Assembly: GCA_005406025.1 (NCBI GenBank)
Contig: BGZK01000018.1
Coordinates: 744,001-808,000 of the forward strand
Source of the DNA: Eumeta japonica
Taxonomy: Eukaryota > Arthropoda > Insecta > Lepidoptera > Psychidae
DNA length: 64,000 bases
Direction of reading: 5' to 3'
The number at the start of each line of letters is the position of its first letter. The first letter of the stretch is position 1. This document shows, piece by piece, positions 1 through 11,840 of the stretch. A program made the translations under genes and the position numbers. The notes below the pieces were generated by a model. The model worked only from the letters and a program-made list of their open reading frames with translations, was not told where the DNA came from and did no database searches.

Positions 1-945
1 TACAGAAACAAGTAGGTATGTCGATTATTATGTTTAAACTAACAATGCTCACTTAGTCGTGATGGTTTTACTTTTAAATCCGTTATATATATTAACATCC
101 AGTTTTATGAAATTTTTCAAGCTAGGGAAGGGGGGACACTCACCTCTTACAAAAAACTATCAGCTTAAAGTTGAATATTTCGCAAACGCATAGCTGCATA
201 GAAAAACAGTCTACAATACTACAATATTTTTTAAGGACCTATCCAACAATACCCATACTCAGGGAAAGGAATAGACGAGAAAAAAAGTGGTGAAAAAATT
301 ACTATTTTATTGTATTTACCTAAATACATAATTATGTATTAAATTTTAAACGCTCACCACAATTTTAAAATGCAAAAATATGATATGAAAAAGTGCACCA
401 GTAAAAAGCGTATGTTCATGGCACTTACGCCCTTTTGTTGGGAAGCGCAGTTTTTTGGGAAGAACTCAAAAACGGTATATCCGATCACAATGAAAATAAT
501 TTTTGTTGATGGTATTTATTAAACGTTACCTTCAAAATTTTTTTCATACTTTTTGGATGTATTGTTTAAAATATGAAGGTTATGATAACTTCTTAGGAAT
601 TATTTTCGAAACTATTCACTTAACCCTTAAAATGGCTAAAAAAAACCTTATTTTTTTTTAATAACTCTCGAAATACTTGCCACACGTTGATGTCTGTTGA
701 ATAAATTTTGTTTCAGCTTCTGTTACGTGTACAGCGAGCTCTCCATAAAAATATTTATTTTTGTTATTTAACTATCAAACTAAGTAAGGGCCTTTATAAG
801 ACACCTATACTGCAAATTTCATCAATATACATTTTGTAGTTTTTGAGTAAAATGTCTGTGACATACGGACGGCTAGACGAATGGACATGACGAAATTGTA
901 TGGGTTCCGTTTTTTCGATTTTGGCTACGGAATTCTAATAATGCC
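1..945 (+). repeat. Dispersed repeat family C, copy 1 (5' end outside window)
   Basis: This copy matches the one at 60685-61490 in the same orientation over several blocks. Shared blocks include AAGTAGGTATGT near base 10, a CAGTAAAAAGCGTATGTTCA-like block near 400, AACTCAAAAACGGTATATCC near 465, TTCAGCTTCTGTTACGTGT near 713, and a closing part with TCTGTGACATACGGACGG near 850 followed by GGTTCCGTTTTTTCGATTTT and CTACGGAATTCTAATAATG. The second copy ends CGGAACCCTAAAA, which I recognise as a common lepidopteran repeat end. Roughly 45-360 has no counterpart in the other copy and may be a secondary insertion. No open frame is present. Confidence 0.7.
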
Positions 946-1640
946 TTTGTCTTGCCCCTGCTAAAAATGTTTTGAAATAAAATTTTGGAAAAGATTTATT
1001 TACAAAAGTTATTCACACTTGTTTTAATGTGTACTTTTTAATTTAATTAATTTTTCTTACGTTTTAATATAAAAATTCAAGTATCTACGTTGCCTCCCTA
1101 CGCATTTTATACTAAACGCGTGTAGTTTTCTTCTGTTGTTGATTTACAGATGTTTAAATTTTTAAGACGAGTTAAGTTTCCGATACATATGGTATTAAAC
1201 GTAATTATGATGGTTATCAATCATTCAATTTACAATCACCAGCAATGAGTTTCAAAGTCCGCAATATAGTACATACACATAAAATGTCTATAATATACAG
1301 CAGAAGTAATATCAGTATTCAGTACATGTATAGAAATATCAAAATCAATTTATGAAGTTTTGGATAATCAAAATTTTATTATGTAATTTATTTTATTAAA
1401 TTAATGTAAATAAATATGAACACGCTTTCAGTATTATAATACATGCGTATATTTACACCTTTACCTATTGTATGTATTCTAAGACGTTCATCATAAACTC
1501 CAGTCGTGCATCAGAGCTGACGTGCGCTATTTTTTTATTTTAAACAGTAATAATTGTTTAAAAAAATAAGCGTTAGCGGTGAAAACGTATTCGTATCTTT
1601 ACTATTTTATTCTCTAAAATAAGGTAGCTTTATAAATTAT
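946..1640. other. AT-rich stretch, nothing recognised
   Basis: Low-GC sequence with no long frame, no repeat shared with the rest of the window that I could see, and no RNA-gene signature. Confidence 0.6.
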
Positions 1641-1970
1641 TTCATTGAATTGATGCATAGATCGAGGCCAATAGCGGAACAGACATCGGGAACTCGATTT
1701 TTTTTCTGCCGCGACAAGAGCCGTATGCAAAAAAGCTAATGCTGCATAGGCAGTGATCCTTCTGATAGTCACAATGACGGCGTGGGGACATTGTTACGGT
1801 CGCGTCACACGTCAATTATACGCATGACGTTCGGTTACCATCAGGGCAGCTGATTGACTAGTTAGACATTGTGCTTTGCGTGTGCAGCTCTCGGGATGCA
1901 TAGTTAGTTGTCACACGTGGGTATGATCGTGAGATCAGATGATGTTTGTACATTTTGTCACGTAAGATTT
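1640..1970. other. Unique patch of near-balanced base composition
   Basis: About 300 bases are clearly less AT-rich than their surroundings (for example around 1725-1860, with GCCGCGACAAGAGCCG and GGCGTGGGGACATTG). There is no long open frame and no match to other repeats in the window. It could be a conserved noncoding element or an old unrecognised repeat; the sequence alone does not decide. Confidence 0.35.
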
Positions 1971-3290
1971 AAATTAAATTAAATATACGCATGTTTTTTA
2001 TTTTTTTTTAAAGTCGGCTTCACGAGTCCAGATTATAAAGATATATATTTAATGACATATGCCCTGTGTGGCCACTTGTTTCTTAACAGATTCTTAAGGA
2101 TTTGTGTCGACCGTCCGCTTTTCGTAGTCTTGATACGATAAGAGATCTAATAGGGCTCTTTAATCAATAATTTTAAAAGAAATAGAATAGAAAACCTATC
2201 TGCGCGTTGTTCTCTGCTTAGCTTATAACTCATTCACTAGTGTAATTATATTCGTATTCAATTATAAAGTATCCTGATTGGGCGAAAGCTGATGTTGCTC
2301 ATCTTCATATTAACCTAATCCTTCTTTTCGCATTATGTCATTGATCCAATATATATGTGGTTTACCAGTATTCATGTTGACTGCTGATTTCTAGCAATTT
2401 ATATAATATAAATTGAACTGCCCACCAATCACCACTAGTATATAATTAACTACCTCAATGCCGGTTTTTCTGTTTTTTTAATTTTTTTTTTAATGCGTAA
2501 ATGTTATATTTAATTTTATCCCGTTTCAATTTTTTGTTCCCCAATCTTATACAAAACCTATATTGTTGTTTGTAAGTTTATAATTTTAAATCTATTTTAT
2601 TTGTGAGACTTGTATTTAGAAGCTATACAGAAAACAAGACAGGAGACAAGTGCCGAGACCAAACTCGTTCATCTTTACTCAATGGTTTCTCTCTTATTTA
2701 TTTGTTCCTGTTTAAATTGACAAATTATGCCTTTTTAAACAAACAGCTGTAGACATTTACACGTCTATGTTTTTTCTCACAACAGAAGCAGAAATTTCAT
2801 TTCTAAAACAATAATTCTTTTAGTTTTAGTTAATTACATTAATCCCTGAACATAATTTTAAACCCTTTTAATCGAGTGACTGTTAGTAGTACCCTCAAGT
2901 CACCTAAATTTGTTTACTTATTATACTTTGTAATTTCTCTTTTCTAAGTATGTGATGTGACAAGTTACGTAAAATTCCTGTACTCGAAGATTAAGTTACA
3001 AATAATAACTGTGTTGTATTTCTTTAAAAAATATTTAGTCAAAAAGATGTTCATGGTCGGAATATTAGTAAGTTTTTAAGTAAGATATATAAGAAAAAAA
3101 AAAGTTAAGATTTTATCTGAGCTGACATTTGCAGTGTAAATGAAAGAGAAAAATATATGATTGCGTTTCCCATACAGACTGCCAAAAGTTAATAATTATT
3201 TTATGGGTCACTGTATTCTTAATAAAAGCAGCTTCTCCTCATGGCTTCACACGCTTGTACGTACAATCAATTCCTAATTTTCTATATCGA
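1971..3290. other. AT-rich stretch, nothing recognised
   Basis: Homopolymer T and A runs and frequent stops in all frames. No repeat, RNA gene or coding signal recognised. Confidence 0.6.
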
Positions 3291-4330
3291 GTAATTTCGC
3301 TATCATTGTCGCCGATCCGATCCTTATTTCGATATAAATGGCGATCTCACAATTAATCCTAATTCGTTCTTGTCGTCTCTTACAATCCTGTGTCACTTTC
3401 TTTTCCGCTTTTCCTTATCGCCTTCGATTCCGATATCGATTGCGCTTTCAATGTCGATTCCGGCTTCCGGATTCCAAATTATTGCATAGGAACGCAATGG
3501 TCCCTAATTTTAATATTTTTTAACGAAGTTCCTTATGGGGCGTTGCGGAGGGGTACCCTAGCCAGCAAAAAGCGTCCGTAACGTTAAAAAAAAGCGTAAG
3601 ATTTTTATATATAGTCTATGTATGATGGCTGTACAGTGTCTAATGTACAGTCTACGTGATGACTGTCATTATTATTGCAGTTTGCTATTATTATTATATC
3701 ATTCCACTAACGTTTCATGATCTAAGCGTGGCTTGTGTGTTTTTATCACTTAAATTTTGTTCTATTTATGAGATTATTGAGTATAATTAAATTTTGTTTA
3801 AAATAACAATATTTAATTTCTCTGACATCGATTCAATTATTACTATTATTAATTATACATTTAAAATGAATGAAATTCATTTTATTCATTTTTATTATTA
3901 ATAAATAAATTATTTATAAATAAATATTTTTAAAATTGTCGATTATTATTAAACAATGTCAAAGTTACATAGTATATTTTACTGTTTTATTTTTAGTTTA
4001 TAATTCCGACAATGTATAAGATAAAGAACAAGAAGCAATAACCGCGACAAATGATGTTATGTCGGTGAACAATACCCATCAATCGGTAATGCAGTATGTT
4101 TTTCAAAAGTTTGAAAATTTAATTTTTATACAATATATCGACTATATTTATAGTCATTGGGTTTATTCATTTATAAATTTTTTTTATTGTCATCAAAAAA
4201 AAAATCATAATAAAAAATGTATACCAGAATAATTATTTTCATTAAACCTCGAATAAAATTTGAAATTAATAATTTTATAATAAGGAACTTCGTTCCTATC
4301 TGATGTCCCACGACATCACTCGTTTTTTTA
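3291..4330 (+). repeat. Dispersed repeat family G, copy 1
   Basis: It begins with a degenerate run of CGATTCCGAT-type units (3390-3480). It continues through CGAAGTTCCTTATGGGGCG (3524-3543) and an AATGAATGAAATTCATTTTA mirror-like block (3865-3885), and finishes near GGAACTTCGTTCC (4284-4296), which is close to the reverse complement of the GAAGTTCC block. The same order of parts (CGATTCCGAT units, then GTAGTTCCTTATG, then AATGAATGAATTTCATTTTA) recurs at 49540-50220. Two overlapping 61-63-codon frames lie inside the low-complexity part and look spurious. Boundaries are approximate. Confidence 0.5.
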
Positions 4331-4740
4331 TATTATTTAGGTTATTTTTGCTCTCAGTTAAGTTTTATTAAGTACAAAATGACTATAAGTATGAAATATA
4401 AGTTTAAAATAAGTATAAAGTAAAGCATTAGGTAAAGGTCGTTAAAATTATATTTCAAAGCTGTAAATTTCAGCTGCAAAATTCAATTGTCACTCCATTT
4501 TAAGAATTATATTTAATTATATTATAATTTTTATTTTCCTATCTACCTAAAACAACTCTATCACGGCTTCATGACAAATTTTAAAAATCAAGTAAGAATG
4601 GTTGCTTATCAAATTTGAATCTTTATAGACCATAAATAGTCATTCAAAATTTAAAATTATTAAAAAAATCTAAAGATTATTTGCATAGACCTATTCAATG
4701 ATATCTCACTTGACATAGTTCATCAACTTTAATTTTTTTC
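4331..4740. other. AT-rich stretch, nothing recognised
   Basis: No frame, repeat or RNA signature seen. Confidence 0.6.
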
Positions 4741-5170
4741 CTTTTCATTATGTGGCGTCTGGTTGTCGTCATATTGAATTTTGGTCAATGTTATTACACA
4801 TTAGCCTTTTATTGTGGCGTTGCAGCGACCTACATATTCATATTCATCTATGGCAGCGACGCCGCCACAGACGCCTGGCGCAGCTACGTGAATTGCGCTG
4901 GTGCGGCGCGATCGGCGACGCGGACGCGCAGGTCCACAAATCACCTACGCCGCTAATTTATAGAAAACGCCAATGCGTAAAGGTATAGGTTTTTACTGAC
5001 AAGTCGCTACACACTGTCTAGTCGGCCTCACTAAAAACCTCCAGTGTGAAAAGGGGCTGAAATAAACCGATTGACGTGAGGAACATCAAAGTCGGCCCAC
5101 GCGTTTTGTCTTTAGAGCGCCACAAATGAATATAGATACTTATATGGGCTGATTAGCCACCTGAGGTACA
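4741..5170 (+). other. GC-richer patch with a 68-codon frame of unknown meaning
   Basis: The bases 4845-4955 are strongly GC-rich (GCAGCGACGCCGCCACAGAC, then GATCGGCGACGCGGACGCGC) inside AT-rich DNA. An ATG frame runs 4750-4956, with a hydrophobic start (MWRLVVVILNFGQCYY) and an Arg/Thr-rich end. A second overlapping frame of similar size exists, so the open frame is probably a by-product of base composition. GTGGCGTCTGG near 4751 and CGCCACAGACGCCTGG near 4863 are partly inverted, which would fit a small transposable element. No function assigned. Confidence 0.3.
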
Positions 5171-5520
5171 TTACTCTCTTTTGCGTCACGTAGTCCGGTA
5201 AAAAATAAACAGTAACCTATAAAAACTAGGTTTTTGGAAATCGTATTGAAAAATATAACTTAACAATTTTTGAAGAATTTCCAACGTTCTTAGCGGAATA
5301 CTAAAAATCTAGTAGTTATACGTTAAACACTTTTTAAAAAATTTTTGAAACACGGTATCTCTTGAACGAATAAATTGATTTTGATACGTTTTGCGACATT
5401 CGACGCAGTTTTTTAACCGAAAAAGTGACTATGTCCAGATAATATAAATAATAAATCTTACGAGAGATCGAGACTTTATCTTAAATAAAACATTTTTGGG
5501 AAATTTATCTCCAACAATCC
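5171..5520. other. AT-rich stretch, nothing recognised
   Basis: No coding, RNA or repeat signature recognised. Confidence 0.6.
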
Positions 5521-5770
5521 TCCAGCTTTTGATTTTGAACCCGGTCTTCATCTAACAAAATCTCGATTCTGGTCCCGCACTTAATCCCGGGCCCACTGTC
5601 AATTTTGATTTTGTTACAGCTCTTTATGAGGGTTTCGGTTACATTTTTGATTCTAAGTTTAGTCCCACAATCGACTTCAATCTTGTTCTCGTTGTCGATT
5701 GCGATACCTCCTGGTCTTGAATCTCGGTTATGCTACCCTGTACGTTTCGTTCCGATTTGAATGAATCTGG
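5521..5770 (+). repeat. Degenerate TTTTGATT/TCGATT short-unit repeat
   Basis: A run of loosely repeated units built on TTTTGATTTTG, AATCTCGATTCTGG and TTGTCGATTGCGAT spans about 240 bases. It resembles the CGATTCCGAT-unit region of repeat family G at 3390 and 49560, but the units are more decayed. It does not code for anything recognisable. Confidence 0.4.
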
Positions 5771-6548
5771 GGCAAATGCTATAATCAAAATAAAATTTAG
5801 GCTATATTATTCGGTGGCTTTCTATGAGTGAATGAATTTTAAGAATATGTAGTAGTGTAAATATATAGATGAAGTTAAGATGAAATATGAATATATTAAT
5901 CTATTCTTATTAGTGAAGGAATTTTTAGAATCGGTTCTATGGTTCGGTGCAATAGTACAAAAACACAGTCGAAATCGGGTACAATTGCTAGTTATTTTTT
6001 TAGAAACATTTAAATTCTTGCGTACACCATGTCGTGGGTTCCGTAGTAATTGTATAATGGCTTAATCACTCAAAGAAAACGAACAAAATATACACTCATA
6101 GAAAACAGTCTATCCTAATGCAAAATTTGAATAAAACCAATTCACAATTTTCAGAGATTAACTCGGACAAACACATAACAAACACTTTATGACAAACAGT
6201 CAAAGTAAAAATTTAAAATATTAGGTATAAATTAGATGCGTCATGGAATAAATATCAATGTCAAAATTTTACAAAATGTTGTATGTACATTTTCATAAAT
6301 TGGTATAGACAGCAAAATTAATAGTGTCATATTTCTTATCCCTGGAGGTAATCTGTTTCCATTAAAAATTTTATTAAAATCTGTTCAAGTGTTTCTGAGA
6401 TTAGGCGGCACAAACAAATAGACAGACTCCTTACCGAAACTATTAAGAAACTATTATTTGCATAATTACATGCTATTATTGTATACTAATTTTCATCAAA
6501 CGTTTATAAATTATAAAAAACGTACAGACAAACAAACAATAATATTTA
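5771..6548. other. AT-rich stretch with an old LINE-type tail
   Basis: Mostly featureless. Bases 6360-6430 read like the 3' untranslated end of a non-LTR element (ATTAAAATCTGTTCAAGTG, then TTTCTGAGATTAGGCGG and AAACAAATAGACAGACTCC), a phrase I associate with insect LINE tails. A 61-codon frame at 5880-6065 has no support. Confidence 0.35.
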
Positions 6549-6838
6549 AAAAAAACCGTCTCCAAAAACCAATTTAAATAACTTTTTAAAGAGACTAAAA
6601 ATAACTAATCAGCAATTTTTGGAGCCGGTTCCAGCTAAAGCAAGGCAGAAGAGCTTACAAGATATAAGCATAAATATGAAACGTTAAATATTGAGTCAGA
6701 AAAAAACCTTGCTTTTCCAAGGAGACGCAACCGTGTCTTATTTACCTTTAGCTGGAACGGACTCCAAAAACAATTGTTTTAAAGTCTGTTTAAAAAGTTA
6801 CATAAATTGGTTTTTGAAGGCAGTTTTTATTTTTTTTT
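6549..6838. repeat. Long imperfect inverted repeat (arms about 90 bases)
   Basis: Bases 6549-6640 are the reverse complement of 6746-6838 with a few mismatches and one short gap. Key shared blocks are CCAAAAACCAATTT / AAATTGGTTTTTG, TAACTTTTTAAA / TTTAAAAAGTTA, and GGTTCCAGCTAAAG / CTTTAGCTGGAAC. About 105 bases separate the arms. The right arm is also the 5' part of repeat family A copy 1, and similar text occurs at 57482 (TTTTAGCTAGAACCGATCC). The structure is therefore a head-to-head junction of two family-A ends, or the end of a foldback element. Confidence 0.7.
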
Positions 6839-7500
6839 TAAGTAAAATATAAATTATTTCACATTTTTTATTTATCGAGTAATTATAAATTTGCAATTAA
6901 TTTAGCCACTTAATATGTAAATTAGGCCATGGTTAATAAAATCGGCGAGGCATCTCCTTTACTTTTGCACGGGGTAAGTGAAGAAAAAGTTCGAAATCGA
7001 ATTATTGCTAGGAGTTTCAATATGTCTCTTTGGATTTAAATAAATTACTGAAAATATGTAGGTAGATTAATAAGTAGTTAATTTTAATTTTGTGTATACT
7101 AGGTTTTATTAATGGCCATTGAAGAGTAGTTTTTCTGGTGGCAAATCGCAATATTATGACTTAACTCCTAACCGTTAAGGAGTGCTGTGGCTTCCATCAT
7201 CAGCTCAGCAGCATGATATGATATCTTCCACACTAAAAAACTTGAAAAACTAAAAAAAGAGCTCAAAAACACTGTACGTGCTTATAGTTTTTGAGGGTTT
7301 CCCTCAATTTTCGTGGGATCCCATCATCAGATTTTGACTTGGTTTTATGGGACCACCTAAGGAGTATACCTTTTAAACAAAAAAAAAAAAAATAATAAAT
7401 CGGTCCACAATTGTTAAAATTATCGCTGAATATACATAAAAAAATACATACAGATGAACATAGAACCTCCTCCTTTTTTTTGAACTCGGTTAAAAATGGT
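6746..7500 (+). repeat. Dispersed repeat family A, copy 1
   Basis: It shares a series of blocks with 29850-30725: ATTTTTTATTTATCGAGTAA (6864), GGCCATGGTTAATAAAAT (6924), TACTTTTGCAC (6960), AGTGCTGTGGCTTCCATCAT (7182), CAGATTTTGACTTGGTTTTA (7328), and a tail with ACATAGAACCTCC followed by TTTTTGAACTCGGTTAAAAA (7457-7497). The tail TTTTTGAAGTCGGTTAAAAA is familiar from lepidopteran repeats. A 101-codon minus-strand frame at 7263-7568 lies within this noncoding repeat and is not a gene. The element class is undetermined. Confidence 0.75.
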
Positions 7501-8084
7501 ATAATTGGGGTTATTGAGCCGTAAAACGAATGTTTATCACAAAATTTGACAAAAAGTTGTATGTACACTGTACAGGCAGGCTACGGATTTATACAGTAGT
7601 ACATCTGTCACAAGTCGGCATTTCTATAGAGATAAAAAAAAACCATCACCTTGTAAGCTCTTGTCAAAGCTGGACGTTAAGTGGCCCTGATTGGATATAC
7701 AACTGTGTGTTATTGTTTATACAATAAAACACGAATTGAAAACTGCGACAAGGGGACATTTATATCAACGAATGTCCGCTTTATAACTACCTCATATAAA
7801 TATGTTGTACATTAGATTTATGTAATTTATGTAAGGCAGTTCATATGAATTTTATAATAAGATGAAACTGATTACAATAATGTATGATATTTAATATAAC
7901 AAATCATAAGAATTAAAAAAATAGATGTGAAACATCAAAACTGTTGTATGTCGTATTATTTTATATACTGTATATAGATTTACTTAATATGTGTAGATTT
8001 CTATATATATTGTATTACCTTTTATGTATTGTATACAGAAATCATTGTTTATTTTTATAAAAAAAGCTTCATCATAGGATACAC
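7501..8084. other. AT-rich stretch, nothing recognised
   Basis: Short frames only; no repeat identified apart from the family-A tail to its left. Confidence 0.55.
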
Positions 8085-8270
8085 GATCAGCACACGCCGT
8101 AAGCCAAAACTAAGCGTCTCCGAAATGTGAGACGCTTGGTATTGCCTCAATGCCAACGCGTTATCCCCACTACCTGCCAACAACGCAAGGCGCAGATGGC
8201 GTAGGCAAAAACCAGGCGTCTCCTGAATTTTGAGATGTCTTGGTTTTACTCCAGTCCAACGCGCGGAGAT
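8085..8270. repeat. Two-copy tandem duplication with internal hairpins
   Basis: Two diverged copies of a unit of about 66 bases occur at about 8096-8160 and 8197-8262. Both run CGTA(A/G)GC(C)AAAA, GCGTCTCC, a spacer, GAGAC/TGAGATGTCTTGGT, and end in CAACGCG. In each copy the GCGTCTC and GAGACGC parts form a hairpin (for example AAGCGTCT with AGACGCTT around 8113-8138). GC content is well above the flanks. I suspect a dispersed lepidopteran repeat, but only this locus is visible here. Confidence 0.6.
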
Positions 8271-9774
8271 GTTTCACATCAAAAACTAGTGTGTTTTTTA
8301 ACAACAGTTTCTTTGTGGTATTATTTTAACCTATCTAATAATAGCCGTTTGAGTTAGTAGTAAAACACCTAGACACTTTTTTGTACAGGATAATGTTAAT
8401 ACGTGTAAGAAAAAAATGGAGAGGCACCGAGAGGTATTCGATAATATGAGTAATAAAACGAATTCAACATAAAAAATATATTTTAGAATAAAAATACAGA
8501 GAAAAATGATAAGCGAATGTACTAAGTTATCCATCACAAAAAAAACAAATATAAAAATAAATAAAGCTAACAGAAACGAGACTCGTAAAAGAATTCCAAA
8601 AATAAATACCCATTAGATACGCCTCAACAAAAGTAAAGGAAAATAAATGATTCAACGCTTAGTAATTTCACCATGAAATTGAAGTGGTACTACCAAAGAG
8701 AAAAATAACAAAATTTAGTAAAATGTATAGGGAAAATCACACTTACAGCGTAAAAAATAACAATAAATTAAATATAAAAAAAATGTATCACGTTTTTAAA
8801 ACGAATTAAAAAATATAAAATTATTTCTTTAAGCCTTATGAAGAATGAAACTACGTACAGATTTTTAAATTGTTACAGATTTCCTTAACAATTTCTGTTT
8901 GTGAATTTTTAATAGTCATTACAATTTTCAAAGATCTTTATTTGTGGTGGCTGGCGACGTTAATTTTGGCGACATTAAGAACACATAAAATTTCTTGTTT
9001 GTCGCTATAAGAAACCTTTCCAAGCTTCAAGTGTAAATTTTATACGCCTTTCGACATTTTTTTGACAAGCCAATCAATAGCATTTGTTTGCTTTTATACT
9101 TACAGCTATATACAGTCCATAACAAACGTAGCTTTACGTATTTAAGATAAAATAATTCATTTTCATATATAATATTAAGTTTAATATTTTGTACATTATA
9201 TGCAACATATAACATTTGATATAAAATATCGCATTTTTTAATAATCGCGTTCACGGTAAGCCCTTGCATCACTGCGTGGCGAAAATGTAATATTTTTCTT
9301 CATATTGCTTTTCTTCTGCGTAATATGAATATTGCATGAGAAAATTCGAGCGCTCGATAAAGTGAGCAATAAATTTATGGTTAGCTTTTGGGCGCTCAAT
9401 ATGAATATAAATATCTTATCAACGTTTAGAGATTTGTACATCTGGTAAGATTTTTTTTTTACGACCTCAGAAGTGTATCGTCTAGTACCGAAAATTTCAT
9501 TATACGGTTTGGGTATATGGATACCTACGTATGGATCGACAATGATAATTTTATGTTAAAGCACTCAATTTTCTATTGTGCATTTATTTAATATAGTTCA
9601 ATGTTTAAGTATTTATAATGATGATGTAAATGAATATTCAGATCGATAAACACGTCCCGTAAATACAATTTCGTATTACATCTAAATCTACAAGCAGCTT
9701 TGCAGTGTAGAAAAACAATTTAACTAATTCGAGAACTACGCATTGTTAAATTAGTTCATTACGACTTTTCTATA
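8271..9774. other. AT-rich stretch, nothing recognised
   Basis: Several minus-strand frames of 67-81 codons are AT-rich chance frames. No repeat or RNA gene recognised. Confidence 0.55.
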
Positions 9775-10080
9775 ATGGAATTCGGACACGTACCCCGTGC
9801 CGCGCGCCGTACTTTATTCACGGCATACGTGTTGTAAATACCGAAAGGCTGGCGGGTGGCCAATTTGGCACCGCGGCCGACAAATCAAGTTTGGACAACC
9901 GTCTCCCTGTATTTTAGGTTTCGTTGTAACTTTGATAAGCGCCCGTATCTCCGACCGGTGCAGTCCAAAGATATACTTATTGCATGCTACCATAATAGCT
10001 TTGTTATTTTGAGAGCGTATTGTCAACTTCTATTCAGACCTATATACAAAGCGACGAGTGCTAACTTAATTTGAGTTTAT
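9775..10080. other. GC-rich island 1, possible conserved noncoding element
   Basis: The block starts with CGTACCCCGTGCCGCGCGCC (9790) and carries CACCGCGGCCGACAAATC (9870) and GCGCCCGTATCTCCGACCGG (9940). It has overlapping open frames on both strands, as expected of GC-rich DNA, and none has a domain I recognise. It is not repeated in the window. It is the first of five such islands between 9.8 and 14.5 kb. Confidence 0.4.
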
Positions 10081-10599
10081 TGTAATTTATATGAGAATTT
10101 GTAGCACAACAGACCGGTAGTTTGTTTCATGTAATGTACTAATTTCTGCATAAAGTGATGGTAATCGTAATATTTAAAAACTTTGAAAAACCCCTAAACA
10201 TATTGGCTCTCTGTGTGTGTATTTAGTTCAGAATTTCGACGTGTTACTGTTATAAAAATCAAGAAATTTCGCACATTTAAAACTAAATAGAAGTTTCACT
10301 TTTCATCTATATCTAAGACTAAGCGAAATACAGATGGATCAATTTGAGAATTAACAATGTTTGGCTGGGATTTTTTCTCACATGAGTAAGGAAATTTCGT
10401 TAACAAAAAATGTAAAGTCTTTACATTAATTATAGCAATTAAAGTTTACGTTCGACACCTACAGTAATCCCTTTACTTTTTATTTGAATCTCAACTAACA
10501 TCTATTTTTCCGTTTTAATATACTTTACTTACACTTTAATATACTTTTAATACTTACACAAAAACACCTATGGCAAATTGTGGTATTTTGCGAAAGCTG
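10081..10599. other. AT-rich stretch, nothing recognised
   Basis: No signal seen. Confidence 0.55.
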
Positions 10600-10850
10600 G
10601 ATAAACTCTATTACCTAAAACGTCAAACTCTACGAAAGCTAGCTGTCGCTGTCGAGCAATATACGTCGTAAACTGTCCGCGTTTACAGCGGGCGGCGTCG
10701 ACTGGTTGGCCGACTGATCGCGAAAGCGCTCGGAGCTGGAACTCGACGGATGTAAAGCTCGCTATGCACACCCACTGCGACGGAGGTCGTGTATAAGTTT
10801 GACCTGGTTCCGGATAGCTTGTGTAACGTAGTTCACGGTCAAATGGAAAA
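10600..10850. other. GC-rich island 2
   Basis: Bases 10635-10790 are rich in CpG (GTCCGCGTTTACAGCGGGCG, GATCGCGAAAGCGCTCGGAG). There is a minus-strand 67-codon frame with no recognisable domain. No counterpart elsewhere in the window. Probably regulatory or untranslated-exon sequence if functional. Confidence 0.35.
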
Positions 10851-11559
10851 GCTACCTAAGCTCTATTGTTTTACGTTACAAAAGGTGTTTTTATATTACC
10901 TTAGATTTCAATTAAGAATTTGTATAACACCATGGTGACAATTTTTCGTTTTTATGAAATTAGATTGAATTATTATTATTAGGATTAAGATAATTTATTT
11001 CATTTCAGATATGAAGTGAGGTATGTCGTTCTCGCGCATCGAGTGAAAAATTAAGGCTTACAAGAATATTCCCTTATTAATGTTGAAATATTTATATTTA
11101 ATTTTGTTTACAAATGTTTCACCTATATGAAATTATGTTGACAAAAATTTATTTTACTGTCAGAAGTTTTTAGTACTACGTTAGAATAATACTGTCAGGC
11201 TTTGGTACGAAATTATAATATTATTGTTATATTGAAATTTCATTCTCTATTTACAAATTCATACCAAATAGCGAAACAGTTAGAGTGAAAACCACAGGTA
11301 ATTATGTATATATTAAGTACCTAACATAAAACGTTTATCAAGTTAGGACATGGCTCATCCCATCCTCTGGGAATTTTTCAGTTATATTTTTATATGATTT
11401 CACATAGTTAATTCTTTGAAGCATTACTTCCATTTCCAAGCATTTATGTCCATCATCGAAGGACGGAACATGACGATTCCTACAGTTCTATTCTTGTGTA
11501 AAATTAGATCGCATTTTATGTATTAAAAAAGCAAATGAAGCGAGCAAAGTAGGTTAGAC
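10851..11559. other. AT-rich stretch, nothing recognised
   Basis: No coding, RNA or repeat signal recognised. Confidence 0.55.
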
Positions 11560-11840
11560 ATTACTGACCCAGTTATGGGTTTTATATAAAGCGTCGTTCC
11601 CCACTCCCGCATCCCGAGAGCTTACAGCGGCGGGAGCCGAGTACCAGGCGAGCAAAAATACGGAGCGGCTCGGCAATTACACGTCCTGTTTGACCCCGAC
11701 GTAACGCTGCGCGAATTGGCGTAGGTCCTCGGGCCCTGCGGCGGGCGCGCCCGTGTGCGCGCACCGCCCGCCGCCCGCCGCCCGTCGGTCGATAGCGGCC
11801 GGCGCGCCGCACGCGAGCTCGCACGCTTGTAAATAACACG
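11560..11840 (+). promoter_or_regulatory. CpG island with TATA motif, candidate promoter
   Basis: TATATAAA at 11583-11590 is followed by an abrupt rise to very high GC. Bases 11690-11830 are dominated by CG dinucleotides (GCGGCGGGCGCGCCCGTGTG, GGCCGGCGCGCCGCACGCGA). A start site would be expected roughly 25-30 bases after the TATA motif, in CCCGCATCCCGAGAGC. Long minus-strand frames (75-85 codons, Arg/Ala/Gly-rich) are composition artefacts. The promoter call is an inference from the TATA plus CpG pattern only; no gene is visible downstream. Confidence 0.35.

Noticed and set aside
7263..7568. 101-codon minus-strand frame
   Set aside because: Lies inside dispersed repeat family A and is AT-rich with a Phe/Tyr run; no corresponding frame in copy 2.
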